Assembly (NCBI RefSeq): GCF_000702325.1
Contig: NZ_KL370891.1
Span: 580,917 to 644,916, forward strand
DNA from: Thiomicrorhabdus sp. Milos-T2
Lineage (GTDB): Bacteria; Pseudomonadota; Gammaproteobacteria; Thiomicrospirales; Thiomicrospiraceae
DNA: 64,000 bases
Direction of reading: 5' to 3'
Shown: in pieces, positions 9,873 through 18,305 of the stretch
Layout of the letters: each line of letters opens with the position of its first letter
Position numbering within the stretch: position 1 is the stretch's first letter
Notes under the pieces: model-generated
Database searches by the model: none
What the model was told of the DNA's origin: nothing
Seen by the model: the letters and a program-made list of their open reading frames with translations, nothing else
Program-made: the position numbers and the translations under genes

Positions 9873-10520
9873 TTAGATTTCGCTGATTAAGAAGGTCACT
9901 CGTCGATTCATGCGTTTACCTTCTGCCGTTTTGTTACTTGCAATAGGACGTTCTTCACCATATCCGTAAGTGACGATTCTATCGCGAGAGATTCCATTAT
10001 CCATTAAGTGGAAGGCAACATTCTTTGCACGGTTTTCAGATAGCTGCTGGTTGTATGAACTAGAACCATCAGAATCCGTATGACCTTCAATATGAACACG
10101 TGTATTTGGGTGACGCTGTAAAGCATCTAAAACCGGTTTTAAACGTGATAGTTCATAAGGTTCTAGTTGTGCTGAACCTGAGCGGAAGTTAACGTCTTTA
10201 ACTTCAACCTGAACATACTCTTGACCACCAATATTAACCGCTGAAACATCAGTATTTGGATCAGATGCTGTGCCAGCTTGAACATCACCATAGACTTGGC
10301 GAGCAGTATAACCCGCTAAAGCACCTACAGCGACTTTACCTAGGTTGTTATCCACTCCCATTGAGTTAGCAGCTAAAGCACCCGCTACTGCGGCAAGACC
10401 AGTAATCACATTTCGTTCTTGTTCGCGTTCGGCAACGGGACGATTAGGATCATTAGTACAACCTGCTGTAATTGAAATAAGGGTTGCAGTCGCCATAGCG
10501 GCAATCAGTTTTCTTTTCAT
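9873..10520 (-). CDS. OmpA-family outer membrane lipoprotein (Pal/YiaD-like)
   Basis: The product of about 215 aa starts MKRKLIAAMATATLISITAGC, a lipoprotein signal with lipobox ITAGC and Cys-21 as acylation site. A glycine-zipper-like stretch follows (GLAAVAGALAANSMG...VAVGALAGYTARQ), then a C-terminal OmpA peptidoglycan-binding domain with VHIEGHTDSDGSSSYNQQLS and NRRVTF. I chose ATG 10520 because GGAG lies 7 nt upstream; an in-frame TTG at 10532 overlaps that site. It probably links the outer membrane to peptidoglycan, like YiaD. Monocistronic with its own strong promoter. Confidence 0.9.
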   Translation of the reverse strand: MKRKLIAAMATATLISITAGCTNDPNRPVAEREQERNVITGLAAVAGALAANSMGVDNNLGKVAVGALAGYTARQVYGDVQAGTASDPNTDVSAVNIGGQEYVQVEVKDVNFRSGSAQLEPYELSRLKPVLDALQRHPNTRVHIEGHTDSDGSSSYNQQLSENRAKNVAFHLMDNGISRDRIVTYGYGEERPIASNKTAEGKRMNRRVTFLISEI

Positions 10521-10569
10521 ATCAATCTCCAAAGGGCGAGAAAATGGGGTAAGTAAATTTTATAATTTA

Positions 10570-10598
10570 TTTATAGGTGATTATGGACTAGCTTTCAA
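10570..10598 (-). promoter_or_regulatory. Sigma-70 promoter of the OmpA-like lipoprotein gene
   Basis: On the minus strand TTGAAA (plus 10593-10598) and TATAAA (10570-10575) are 17 bp apart, about 50 nt upstream of the ATG at 10520. Confidence 0.75.
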
Positions 10599-10700
10599 GT
10601 GAATTAAACTAAAGTGAAGGCATTTCCATATTTATTGCATAGTTGAGGGGCAAGGCTGTCTAAAGTATTAAGCTGATGATAGTCAGTACTTAAGCTTCTT

Positions 10701-12062
10701 CTAAATTAAAACAATGGTGGCTAAGCCTAAAAATACAAAGAATCCTAATGAGTCAGTAACCGTTGTTAACATAAGACCTGAAGCCAAGGCAGGGTCAATT
10801 TTCAATCTTTGTAAGATTAATGGAATCATGGCACCTGCAAAAGCGGCGGCAAAAAGGTTAATGAGCATTGCGGTTGAAAAAATCAAACTTAAAGCAATAT
10901 CATCAAACCAAAATAGAACGGCAATGCCTGTCAATATAGCCCAGATTACACCGTTATAGAGACCAACCGTACTCTCTTTGATTAACAGTGAACGGCTGTT
11001 GCTTTTGGCAAGTTTACCGGTTGCTAGGGCTCGAATAACAATGGTAGCGGTTTGGGTTCCGGCAATCCCGCCCATGCTTGCGACAATGGGCATTAACACG
11101 GCTAACGCAACAACCTTTTCAATTGAGGCGTCAAATAAGCCAATCACAATAGAGGCAAAGATGGCTGTAATTAAGTTAATGCCTAACCAGAAAGTTCTAC
11201 GTTTTGCTGCACGACTCGCTGGTGCAAAGATATCTTCATCTTCATCAAGACCCGCTCTGGCCATTTGTGCGTGCTCAGCCTCTTCACGAATAATATCAAC
11301 CACATCATCGATGGTAATACGGCCAATGATTTGGTCGTTTTCATTGACGACAGCGGCTGAAATAAGGTCATTTTTTTCAAAAAAGTGAGCGACTTCTTTT
11401 TCAGAAGTAAAGGCTCTAATAGCCGGGATGTGTGTATCTAAAACGTCTTTTACTAGTGTGTCTTCATCATGGGTTAATAACGCGGTTAGTTTTAATGAGC
11501 CTACAAATTTTTTATTACGATCTCTAACAAATAGTTCAGCGGTAGAATCAGGCAATTCTCCCAAGGTGCGTAAATAGCGCAAAACTACATCGAGTGTCAC
11601 ATCGGCACGAACAGAGATTAAATCTGTACTCATTAATCCACCGGCGGTATCATCCGGGTAGGTTAAGGCAGTCTCAACCGCAGTACGGTTGTTTTCATCT
11701 AGTGAAGAAAGAATGGCTTGTTGTTTGGAAGAATCTAAAGACTGAACAATATCGGCAATATCATCGGTTTCTAAGTCTTCGGTAATGTTGACTATTTCGT
11801 GGGGTTTTAGAGATTCTAAAAGCGTTGCGGTAACTTCATCATTAGTGTGAGTAAGAATTTCACCCTGATTTTCACCATTTAGCGTTTCCCAAAGAATTTG
11901 ACGATCTTTAGGCGGAGTTGATTCGAGAATCTCTGCAATTTCTTCTGCAACTAAATGCGAGAAAAAATCTTTTATCTGTTGGGTGTTATGGCTTTCTACA
12001 GCGGCAAGAAGTTGTTCAGTAAGCTTGGCTTTGTCAATGGCGGTATGGGTTTGTGTTGTCAT
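10701..12062 (-). CDS. mgtE: Magnesium transporter MgtE
   Basis: A homodimeric Mg2+ channel gated by cytosolic Mg2+. The product of about 453 aa has the superhelical MgtE N domain (about 15-130), two CBS motifs (about 135-255, with the TAGGLMSTDLISV and IGRITIDDVVDIIREE segments) and a C-terminal five-helix pore domain from about 285. The first ATG (12068) directly abuts a GAGGAG ribosome site; the second ATG, 6 nt further in, has the right spacing and is preferred. Single gene, not obviously linked to its neighbours. Confidence 0.95.
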   Translation of the reverse strand: MTTQTHTAIDKAKLTEQLLAAVESHNTQQIKDFFSHLVAEEIAEILESTPPKDRQILWETLNGENQGEILTHTNDEVTATLLESLKPHEIVNITEDLETDDIADIVQSLDSSKQQAILSSLDENNRTAVETALTYPDDTAGGLMSTDLISVRADVTLDVVLRYLRTLGELPDSTAELFVRDRNKKFVGSLKLTALLTHDEDTLVKDVLDTHIPAIRAFTSEKEVAHFFEKNDLISAAVVNENDQIIGRITIDDVVDIIREEAEHAQMARAGLDEDEDIFAPASRAAKRRTFWLGINLITAIFASIVIGLFDASIEKVVALAVLMPIVASMGGIAGTQTATIVIRALATGKLAKSNSRSLLIKESTVGLYNGVIWAILTGIAVLFWFDDIALSLIFSTAMLINLFAAAFAGAMIPLILQRLKIDPALASGLMLTTVTDSLGFFVFLGLATIVLI

Positions 12063-12207
12063 GACCATCTCCTCACGGGCTATTTAAACAGTCAAAAATG
12101 TATAGAAAGCCCTTTATACGAGTATCGGTATCGTGCAAAGTTCTCTTTTTGTTTGTATTGTAGCAGGAGATGAGGGGATAAAAGCTTTAAAGCTTTGTAA
12201 CAGACAT

Positions 12208-12247
12208 AAAAAAACGCCCTAAACAATCAGTTTGGGCGTTTTTTTTA
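12208..12247 (-). terminator. Terminator downstream of hpf
   Basis: Stem AACGCCC/GGGCGTT flanked by long A and T runs (AAAAAAACGCCC ... GGGCGTTTTTTTT). On the minus strand it lies about 23 nt after the hpf stop and ends in a T-run. Confidence 0.88.
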
Positions 12248-12269
12248 TTGGAAAGCTTATTTTTATAAA

Positions 12270-12602
12270 TTAAGCTTCTGCTGCTGGCATGCTTTTCACG
12301 CCACCAGATTTTCTGTTGTGATCAGAAATTTTTTCTTTATGTTTCACAATTTGACGATCTAGCTTATCAGCAAGGCCATCGATTGATGCGTACATATCTT
12401 CTGAATCATTTTGTGCAAATAAATCAGTACCTGAACAGTGAACCGTGGCTTCTGCTTTTTGAGCCTGTTTTTCTACGGTTAATATGACGTGAACGTTGGT
12501 AACGTGGTCAAAGTGTCTAGATAGTTTGCTTATTTTCTCTGTAACGTATGTACGTAGAGCATCGGTAACATCGATATGGTGGCCAGTAATGTTAATTTGC
12601 AT
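12270..12602 (-). CDS. hpf: Ribosome hibernation promoting factor
   Basis: Binds the 30S decoding region in starved or stationary cells and promotes inactive ribosome dimers. The 110-aa product starts MQINITGHHIDVTDALRTYVTEKISKL and has the S30AE beta-alpha-beta fold with a short, basic C-terminal tail, so it is the short form and not the long C-terminally extended one. A GGAG lies upstream. In most gammaproteobacteria hpf follows rpoN in the lptA-lptB-rpoN-hpf cluster; here only a 169-bp spacer separates it from lptB and rpoN is missing. Confidence 0.96.
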   Translation of the reverse strand: MQINITGHHIDVTDALRTYVTEKISKLSRHFDHVTNVHVILTVEKQAQKAEATVHCSGTDLFAQNDSEDMYASIDGLADKLDRQIVKHKEKISDHNRKSGGVKSMPAAEA

Positions 12603-12771
12603 AGTATCGCTCCTTTATTTTGTGTTTTGCGATTCTTCTCAGAGTTGGCTTTTTGATGCCAAATTAGATTTTAAATTTTTTAAAATCTTTAAGTTCAATT
12701 CCAGTATAACACCAAGATTTTAAAATCACATAGTAGTTTGTGCAAAGGACTCTTCAAATGTAATTTTTGGT

Positions 12772-13494
12772 CTATTTAAAATTTTCGCCAAGATAAACTC
12801 TTTTAACTTCGTTATGGCTTAAGACTTCTTGAGGTGTTCCTGAGGCTAATATAGTGCCTGCATGGAGGATATAGGCATAATCACACACGCCTAATGTTTC
12901 ACGAACATTGTGGTCGGTAATTAATACGCCGATTCCTTTATTTTTAAGGTGGGTAATGATGTTTTGAATGTCTTTGACGGAGATTGGGTCAACTCCTGCG
13001 AAGGGTTCATCAAGTAAGATAAACTTTGGTTCCATCGCTAAAGCGCGGGCAATTTCAACACGACGACGTTCACCACCAGAAAGTGCTTGGCCAGGCTGTT
13101 CTAAGATATGCCCAATTTGTAAATCATCAATTAGATTTTCAAATAATAATCTACGTTGATCGCCAGAAAGTTCAGGGCGCATTTCTAAAATAGCCATAAT
13201 GTTTTCTGTGACCGTAAGCTTTCTAAAAACCGAAGCTTCTTGCGGTAAGTAACCAATCCCTAATTTTGCACGCTGGTGAATAGCTAGTTTAGAGATTTCC
13301 TTGTCATCTAAAAATATTTGACCGTCATCATTTTCTACCAGGCCTGTCATCATATAGAAGGTGGTTGTTTTTCCAGCCCCGTTTGGACCTAATAAACCAA
13401 CCACTTGCCCACTTGATACATCCAAATCAACTGAGGTCACAACGTGTCTTTTTTTATAGCTTTTAGCTAGTCCGCGTGCATAAAAGTGCGCCAT
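12772..13494 (-). CDS. lptB: LPS export ABC transporter ATP-binding protein LptB
   Basis: Cytoplasmic ATPase that powers LptFG to extract LPS from the inner membrane. The 240-aa protein has Walker [11 protein letters not shown] (about 35-44), the Q-loop [15 protein letters not shown] typical of LptB, signature [15 protein letters not shown] and Walker [14 protein letters not shown], with the switch histidine in [10 protein letters not shown]. It is 11 nt downstream of lptA. The codons TGLVE carry a partial palindrome copy (core 13339-13346). Confidence 0.97.
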   Translation of the reverse strand: MAHFYARGLAKSYKKRHVVTSVDLDVSSGQVVGLLGPNGAGKTTTFYMMTGLVENDDGQIFLDDKEISKLAIHQRAKLGIGYLPQEASVFRKLTVTENIMAILEMRPELSGDQRRLLFENLIDDLQIGHILEQPGQALSGGERRRVEIARALAMEPKFILLDEPFAGVDPISVKDIQNIITHLKNKGIGVLITDHNVRETLGVCDYAYILHAGTILASGTPQEVLSHNEVKRVYLGENFK

Positions 13495-13505
13495 TAAAAA
13501 GTAAC

Positions 13506-14078
13506 CTATTTTGCGTTTGTTGGGGTTGGATTAAAGGTAACAGAGATTCGTTTTTTTTCTGTTGCTGTGCTTTGGGCTTGCAAAGTTTGGTTGGTAATAT
13601 CATAGTAAAGTTTTGGGCCTGTGATAATGTGTTTTCCAGGTTCTTCAACTTGCGCATTGCCTTCAAGTAACACCGTTTTTGCAATAGGGTTGTATTGAAT
13701 TTTATTGGCTTTACCTTTTAACCAGGCCTGGTCAACTTGGCTGTAACGTTTAAACGTAGCGGGTTTTCCTAGAGCGATGACTTGTTGTAACTGGCCTTTA
13801 GGATGAGAGATGTCAATGCTATCACCTTTAAGAGTTAAGGATCCTTGGGTTACGATGACATTACCTTTGTAGACACTCTTGCCAGCTTTTTCATTGGCTT
13901 TAAGGCTGTTAGCGGTAATTTGGACAGGTTGAGTTTCATCTGCTTGCTGTGAAACAGGTTTTGCTTCATTCGCTAAAGTTGCTTGACTGAATGCAAATAG
14001 TCCAAATATTAAGACAGAAGTCAGACCTAAAGATGAATGCTTTGTATGAGTAAAGTGGTTGAACAGTTTGTGCCCCAT
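13506..14078 (-). CDS. lptA: LPS transport periplasmic protein LptA
   Basis: Forms the periplasmic bridge carrying LPS from LptC to LptDE. The 190-aa product has an N-terminal signal region (hydrophobic core at about 18-33, probable cleavage near ATLANEA) and an OstA/LptA beta-jellyroll with [26 protein letters not shown]. It begins one base after the lptC stop and precedes lptB by 11 nt. A full ACCAGGCCTGGT lies in the coding sequence at 13721-13732. Confidence 0.94.
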   Translation of the reverse strand: MGHKLFNHFTHTKHSSLGLTSVLIFGLFAFSQATLANEAKPVSQQADETQPVQITANSLKANEKAGKSVYKGNVIVTQGSLTLKGDSIDISHPKGQLQQVIALGKPATFKRYSQVDQAWLKGKANKIQYNPIAKTVLLEGNAQVEEPGKHIITGPKLYYDITNQTLQAQSTATEKKRISVTFNPTPTNAK

Positions 14079-14079
14079 A

Positions 14080-14703
14080 TTATTGACTCTTAGATTTTAT
14101 TGGTTGCATGCTTTGAGGGTTATAGGTGCCTTTTACATCAGATAAAATTTGAAACTCTGATGTGTTTAAGTTAGCTCTTAAACCCGTGCCTGTTGTTTGT
14201 CCATTGTATTGGGTAATGAAAACTTTTTCATCACTATAAATTTGATTGGTTTTTGTGTTGTAGCTTAGACTTGACGTTTTTAAGGTACTTTGAGTTTGAT
14301 TTGATTGCGTTGAAGATTGTATTGAAGATTGTATTGAAGATTGCACAATTTTAACGTCACCATAAAAAGAGACTAAATTATCATTAATGCTTTCACCGGT
14401 TTTACTGGTGAGCTTGGTTAAGGTGTTATTGTTAATGACCTGAATCACAGGAGCGCTAAACTCACTTTTTTTTAATTGCTCTTGATAGTGAATGTTGTGT
14501 GCTTCAATAATGGTTTGTTGGTTTGGTTCTTGAGGTGATAATTTCCAAATTTTGGTATCTTCAGCTTGCCAGCTGTATGCTAATGATTTGGGTTTGTCTA
14601 TCGGTTTGGTTGCAAGACTTTGGGTTTGTTGATTTGTAATCCATAAAGCAACAGACGCTAAAAGTAGGGTAAATAAAATAACACGTAATCTGGAAAGTTG
14701 CAT
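14080..14703 (-). CDS. lptC: LPS export protein LptC
   Basis: Membrane-anchored periplasmic protein that passes LPS from LptBFG to LptA. The 207-aa protein has one N-terminal helix (about 7-23) and a periplasmic beta-jellyroll ending in FQILSDVKGTYNPQ. Sequence identity to model LptC looks low, and the call leans on fold signals and on its place between kdsC and lptA. An unusual Ser/Gln-rich insert (SSIQSSIQSSTQSNQTQ) in the middle is encoded by three tandem 12-nt units at 14309-14344. Confidence 0.9.
   Translation of the reverse strand: MQLSRLRVILFTLLLASVALWITNQQTQSLATKPIDKPKSLAYSWQAEDTKIWKLSPQEPNQQTIIEAHNIHYQEQLKKSEFSAPVIQVINNNTLTKLTSKTGESINDNLVSFYGDVKIVQSSIQSSIQSSTQSNQTQSTLKTSSLSYNTKTNQIYSDEKVFITQYNGQTTGTGLRANLNTSEFQILSDVKGTYNPQSMQPIKSKSQ
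14309..14344 (-). repeat. Three tandem 12-nt units inside lptC
   Basis: Plus-strand units GTTGAAGATTGT, ATTGAAGATTGT and ATTGAAGATTGC lie head to tail, encoding repeated SSIQ/SSTQ in a loop of LptC. Unit length is a multiple of three, so gain or loss would keep the frame. Confidence 0.85.
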
Positions 14704-14739
14704 ACTCGTTAGCTCTATTAATCTTCAGCCTATAATCTT

Positions 14740-15282
14740 TTAACCAAGGTCTCTCAAAAAGAAATCCATATGTTTTTGCCAGCTACCTTGAGAGCGCATA
14801 ATCATTTCACAAACTTCACGAACACAACCCTCACCGCCGTTAAATTTAGAGATGTAATCAACTCGTGTTTTGACTTCATTATCTCCATTTAACGGCGTAA
14901 CAGAAAGCCCAATACGCATAAGAATAGGTAAATCTAAAATATCATCGCCAATATAAGCAATCTCGTCCATTTCTAAATTAAGGTTATTAACCAAACTTAA
15001 AAAGGTGGGCAGTTTATCAGGTACGCCTTGATAGACATGTTTGACTTTTAAGTCTTTCATGCGATTGCTGACCAGTTGTGATTTGCGTCCGGTGATAATT
15101 CCAATTTCAACATCGCTTTTTTGAAGTAAAACCATACCATGCCCATCACGCGTGTGGAATGACTTATATTCAATCCCATCATCACCATAAAATAAACGGT
15201 TGTCGGTCATAACACCGTCAACATCTAAGATAAGTAGTTTGATTTTTTTGGCTTTTTCAAGCAAGTTAGGAGCGATATTCAT
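14740..15282 (-). CDS. kdsC: 3-deoxy-D-manno-octulosonate 8-phosphate phosphatase
   Basis: Removes the phosphate from Kdo-8-P to give Kdo for LPS. The 180-aa HAD-family protein has motif I DVDGVMTD (catalytic Asp about 20), motif II with ITGRKS and motif IV GDDILDLP, and lacks a cap domain, as KdsC does. It lies 36 nt before lptC. The isomerase gene kdsD, usual neighbour between yrbG and kdsC, is absent from this spot. Confidence 0.95.
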   Translation of the reverse strand: MNIAPNLLEKAKKIKLLILDVDGVMTDNRLFYGDDGIEYKSFHTRDGHGMVLLQKSDVEIGIITGRKSQLVSNRMKDLKVKHVYQGVPDKLPTFLSLVNNLNLEMDEIAYIGDDILDLPILMRIGLSVTPLNGDNEVKTRVDYISKFNGGEGCVREVCEMIMRSQGSWQKHMDFFLRDLG

Positions 15283-15372
15283 AAATATAAGCCTTTGTGA
15301 AAGCTTGGTATCGTGCTATTTAGCTTGACGATACAAGGCGATTAAGAAGATTGGTAAAAGTTGGCTTATACT

Positions 15373-16362
15373 TTAAACAGCTGTTGAGCGGAAGTAAAGT
15401 AAGATTAGGTAGGCAATAAAAAATCCGGTCAGCAAAAAACCTTGTGGTTTATGAATTACAGCCTTACCTTTACGTGGGATAGCCATTATTAGCATAAGTA
15501 AAGTAAAGCCAAGCATGATTGGCATATCGATATTAAGAACATCTTTGTCTAAGGCAGCGGGAGCCAATATGGCCGGTACAGCCAATACGGCTAGGATGTT
15601 AAACAGGTTTGACCCTACGATATTACCAATCATTAAATCAGCTTCGTTTTTACGAGCGGCAGAAATGGCAGCGGCTAATTCAGGCAAACTGGTACCGATG
15701 GCAATAATGGTTAGACCAATAACGACTTCAGAAACTTCAAAATAATGAGCAATTTCAACGGCGCCAGAAACCATCATTTTGGCACTAACCATTAAAATAA
15801 CCAGGCCTCCAATGAGATAAATTAACGCTTTGTTTTTAGTTAATTCGGGTATCTCTTCAAGCTCTTTTTCAGTTTCATCAGCTAAAGGGTCTTGCTGATT
15901 CATGGTTTTATTGGCTTTAATCATCCAGTACATGACGCCCACTAAAGCAATCGATAAAATGATTCCGTTAATGAAGCTTAAATATCCATCTAACACCAAT
16001 AAATAAGCACCAATAGAGATGGCTAAAAGAACGGGTAGTTCACGTTTGAGAATGGAAGATTTAACGACGATGGGAGCGATGAGGGCTGTAAAACCAAGTA
16101 CTAATGCAATATTGGCAATATTGGAACCAATCGCATTACCTACTGCCAGCCCCGGGCTATTGTCTAAAGAGGCTAAGGTGGCAACGACAATTTCGGGCAT
16201 GGAAGTACCAAAACCTAATACAACCACGCCAATGACAAGTGGTGAGATAGAGAGATGTATTGCAGTACTAGCAGCTCCTTCAATAAAAATATCAGAGCTC
16301 CAAACAAGGAGTGCTAATCCAATAATGAGAAGTAAGCTAGGGAGCAACAACGTTGTTAGCAT
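15373..16362 (-). CDS. Calcium/sodium antiporter, CaxA/YrbG family
   Basis: A 329-aa inner-membrane cation exchanger with about ten helices and the two inverted Na_Ca_ex repeats: GNAIGSNIANIALVLG near residue 75 and GNIVGSNLFNILAVLA near residue 247, plus the paired GFGTSMPEIVVA and AIGTSLPELAAAI signatures. An acidic cytoplasmic loop (about 155-180) separates the halves. It is first in the yrbG-kdsC-lptCAB order known from Enterobacteria; the substrate here (Ca2+ or another cation) is inferred from the family only. Confidence 0.92.
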   Translation of the reverse strand: MLTTLLLPSLLLIIGLALLVWSSDIFIEGAASTAIHLSISPLVIGVVVLGFGTSMPEIVVATLASLDNSPGLAVGNAIGSNIANIALVLGFTALIAPIVVKSSILKRELPVLLAISIGAYLLVLDGYLSFINGIILSIALVGVMYWMIKANKTMNQQDPLADETEKELEEIPELTKNKALIYLIGGLVILMVSAKMMVSGAVEIAHYFEVSEVVIGLTIIAIGTSLPELAAAISAARKNEADLMIGNIVGSNLFNILAVLAVPAILAPAALDKDVLNIDMPIMLGFTLLMLIMAIPRKGKAVIHKPQGFLLTGFFIAYLILLYFRSTAV

Positions 16363-16480
16363 TAATCTATCTGCCTTTATTTTATAAATGATTTAAAATT
16401 AGCAAAAGATTATAACTAAAATCGTATATTAAATAAACTAAGTTTATGGCTTTGCGCAAATACATTTATGGGATGGTTAA

Positions 16481-17092
16481 ATGGAAAACTTACAAGTTGG
16501 GGCATATGGTTGGAATTACGATTCCTGGGTAGGCAGTTTTTACCCAGAAGATATTCCCGAAGAATGGCGTCTGGATTTTTATAGTAATGCATTCAGAGTG
16601 GTATTGGTTCCTGAAATGGTTTGGTTAAGTTGGCGTGAAGATGAATTGGAAGATTTTCTTGATGCTGTAGAAGGTGACTTTAGCTTTTTCTTTGAAGTTA
16701 TTGATGAATTTACCGATTCTAAACAACTTAAGCTTAATCGTATTGTTGACGTTTTTGAAAGTTGTGCAAAAGGTGTTGTGATTTTTTCAGAACAGGATGA
16801 TGCTGCTGATATTGCCGCTGAATACAGTTTGTTACCTGTGACTCTAGTGTCAAAATCGATTTCGTTTGGGGCTTGGCAATGGGAGCAGCAGGGTTATATT
16901 TGTTCTGGGGAGCCTTGTGGGGTGGTTTTGGATTTATCGACAGACGCAAAACTACAAACTAACCTTCTTAAGTCCTTTATGAATAGTCTTCCCGAACACA
17001 GAGAAGGGGCGGCACTATTAGTTCGTAACGAAGCGCTTGATATGTCTCAGCTTTATAATTTAAAAACCATTGGTGAGTTTCTAGGTTACTAA
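16481..17092 (+). CDS. Short DUF72-like protein
   Basis: The 203-aa protein begins MENLQVGAYGWNYDSWVGSFYPEDIPEEWRLDFY, resembling the start of DUF72/YecE proteins (GTSGWSYxxWxxxFYP...). The rest diverges strongly and is shorter than the usual 240-300 aa, so it may be a reduced branch of the family. DUF72 has a TIM-barrel-like fold and no established function. It is divergent from the yrbG-type gene. Its TAA stop is part of the 5-bp target duplication of a MITE inserted directly behind it. Confidence 0.6.
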   Translation: MENLQVGAYGWNYDSWVGSFYPEDIPEEWRLDFYSNAFRVVLVPEMVWLSWREDELEDFLDAVEGDFSFFFEVIDEFTDSKQLKLNRIVDVFESCAKGVVIFSEQDDAADIAAEYSLLPVTLVSKSISFGAWQWEQQGYICSGEPCGVVLDLSTDAKLQTNLLKSFMNSLPEHREGAALLVRNEALDMSQLYNLKTIGEFLGY

Positions 17093-17094
17093 TA

Positions 17095-17253
17095 GAGACC
17101 TTTGCACGAGAGTATGCGCGAGTAAAAATGGTTAAAATTTCCCCGATTTTTGTTGAAAAACTTGCGAATAGCTAGCTATTCACTACGTTTTCCGCCGCAA
17201 TCAGGCAAATTTTTCCTCATTTTTCTTTCGCACCTATCTCGTGCAAAGGTCTC
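17095..17253 (+). mobile_element. 159-bp MITE-like element, copy A
   Basis: Begins GAGACCTTTGCACGAGA and ends with its exact reverse complement. Direct flanks TAATA (17090-17094 and 17254-17258) look like a 5-bp target duplication. The centre holds the palindrome GAATAGCTAGCTATTC, and the two halves of the whole element align as an imperfect palindrome. No coding capacity. Confidence 0.88.
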
Positions 17254-17498
17254 TAATAAAAGACTTTGTATAGGCTTCTATAAAAAATAAATTGCTCAAT
17301 GCTTTAGTCATTTTTTGTGATCTATTAATGTTACTTATTCTTAGTTATTTATTCTTAATAATGCGTTAAAATACCGGCTGTAATTTGCAATGATATATCC
17401 CAGATTTTTTAGATTTAATCTAGAAAACACACATAATAGTCATCTATTGGATGGTTTTGCTGTCCTCTTTTTGAATATAAAAAAAACAAAGATACCTC
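17254..17498. other. Leader region of the mla operon
   Basis: AT-rich spacer between MITE copy A and mlaF. I see no confident promoter pair; A/T-rich -10-like boxes are too many to choose from. No gene or hairpin is evident. Confidence 0.4.
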
Positions 17499-18305
17499 AT
17501 GAGTGATCAAACTTTAATTGAAATTAAAAACCTAAGCTTTATGCGAGGTGAACGTAAAATATTTGATGATATTTCGTTGACCATTCCTAAAGGTAAAGTG
17601 ACGGCAATCATGGGGCCAAGTGGAACCGGTAAAACCACTTTATTGAAGCTTATAGCCGGTCAGTTAATGCCTGATTCTGGTGAAATTTATGTTGAAGGCT
17701 TAAATGTTCATAAATTGCCACGTAAGAAGTTGTATGAGTTACGTCGCAAAATGGGCATGCTGTTTCAAAGCGGCGCCTTGCTAACGGATTTGTCGGTATT
17801 TGATAATGTTGCCTTTCCTTTAAGAGAGCACACTAAGTTACCCGAATCGGTTATTTATCCACTGGTTTTAATGAAATTACAAGCTGTAGGATTACGTGGT
17901 GCTAAAGATTTAATGCCGGCTGAATTATCAGGCGGCATGTCTCGACGAGTCGCTTTGGCTCGGGGAATTGCATTAGACCCAGAAATGATTTTTTATGATG
18001 AGCCTTTTGTTGGCCAAGATCCGATTACAATGGGTGTTTTGGTGGAGTTGATTAGCAAGCTTAATGATAGCTTGGATTTAACCAGCGTGGTTGTGTCGCA
18101 TGATGTTGATGAAGTTCTTTCGATTGCCGATTATGTTTGTGTTTTATCAGAAGGGAAAATTATTGCTAAAGGGACCAAGGAAGAGCTTTTGCAAGATCCT
18201 ACTGGGTATGTAAACCAGTTTATAAATGGGTTACCAGACGGTCCAGTGCCTTTTCACTATTCAACAAATTCTTACAAGACGGATATGGTGCTGAATAATG
18301 AATAA
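17499..18305 (+). CDS. mlaF: Phospholipid transport ABC ATPase MlaF
   Basis: ATPase of the Mla system, which keeps phospholipids out of the outer leaflet. The 268-aa protein has Walker A GPSGTGKTT (about 39-47), signature LSGGMSRRVALARGIA, Walker B MIFYDEPFVGQDP and switch histidine in VVSHDVDE. It heads an mlaFEDCB operon in standard order and overlaps mlaE by 8 nt, implying translational coupling. Confidence 0.96.
   Translation: MSDQTLIEIKNLSFMRGERKIFDDISLTIPKGKVTAIMGPSGTGKTTLLKLIAGQLMPDSGEIYVEGLNVHKLPRKKLYELRRKMGMLFQSGALLTDLSVFDNVAFPLREHTKLPESVIYPLVLMKLQAVGLRGAKDLMPAELSGGMSRRVALARGIALDPEMIFYDEPFVGQDPITMGVLVELISKLNDSLDLTSVVVSHDVDEVLSIADYVCVLSEGKIIAKGTKEELLQDPTGYVNQFINGLPDGPVPFHYSTNSYKTDMVLNNE

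Noticed and set aside
12716-12727. GATTTTAAAATC dyad upstream of hpf as an operator
   Set aside because: A simple A/T palindrome in AT-rich DNA; too likely by chance.
15801-15808. CCAGGCCT in the antiporter gene, and AGGCCT at about 38006, 41630 and 49254, as further palindrome copies
   Set aside because: They lack the full CAGGCCTG core and were not counted; they may be decayed or emerging copies.
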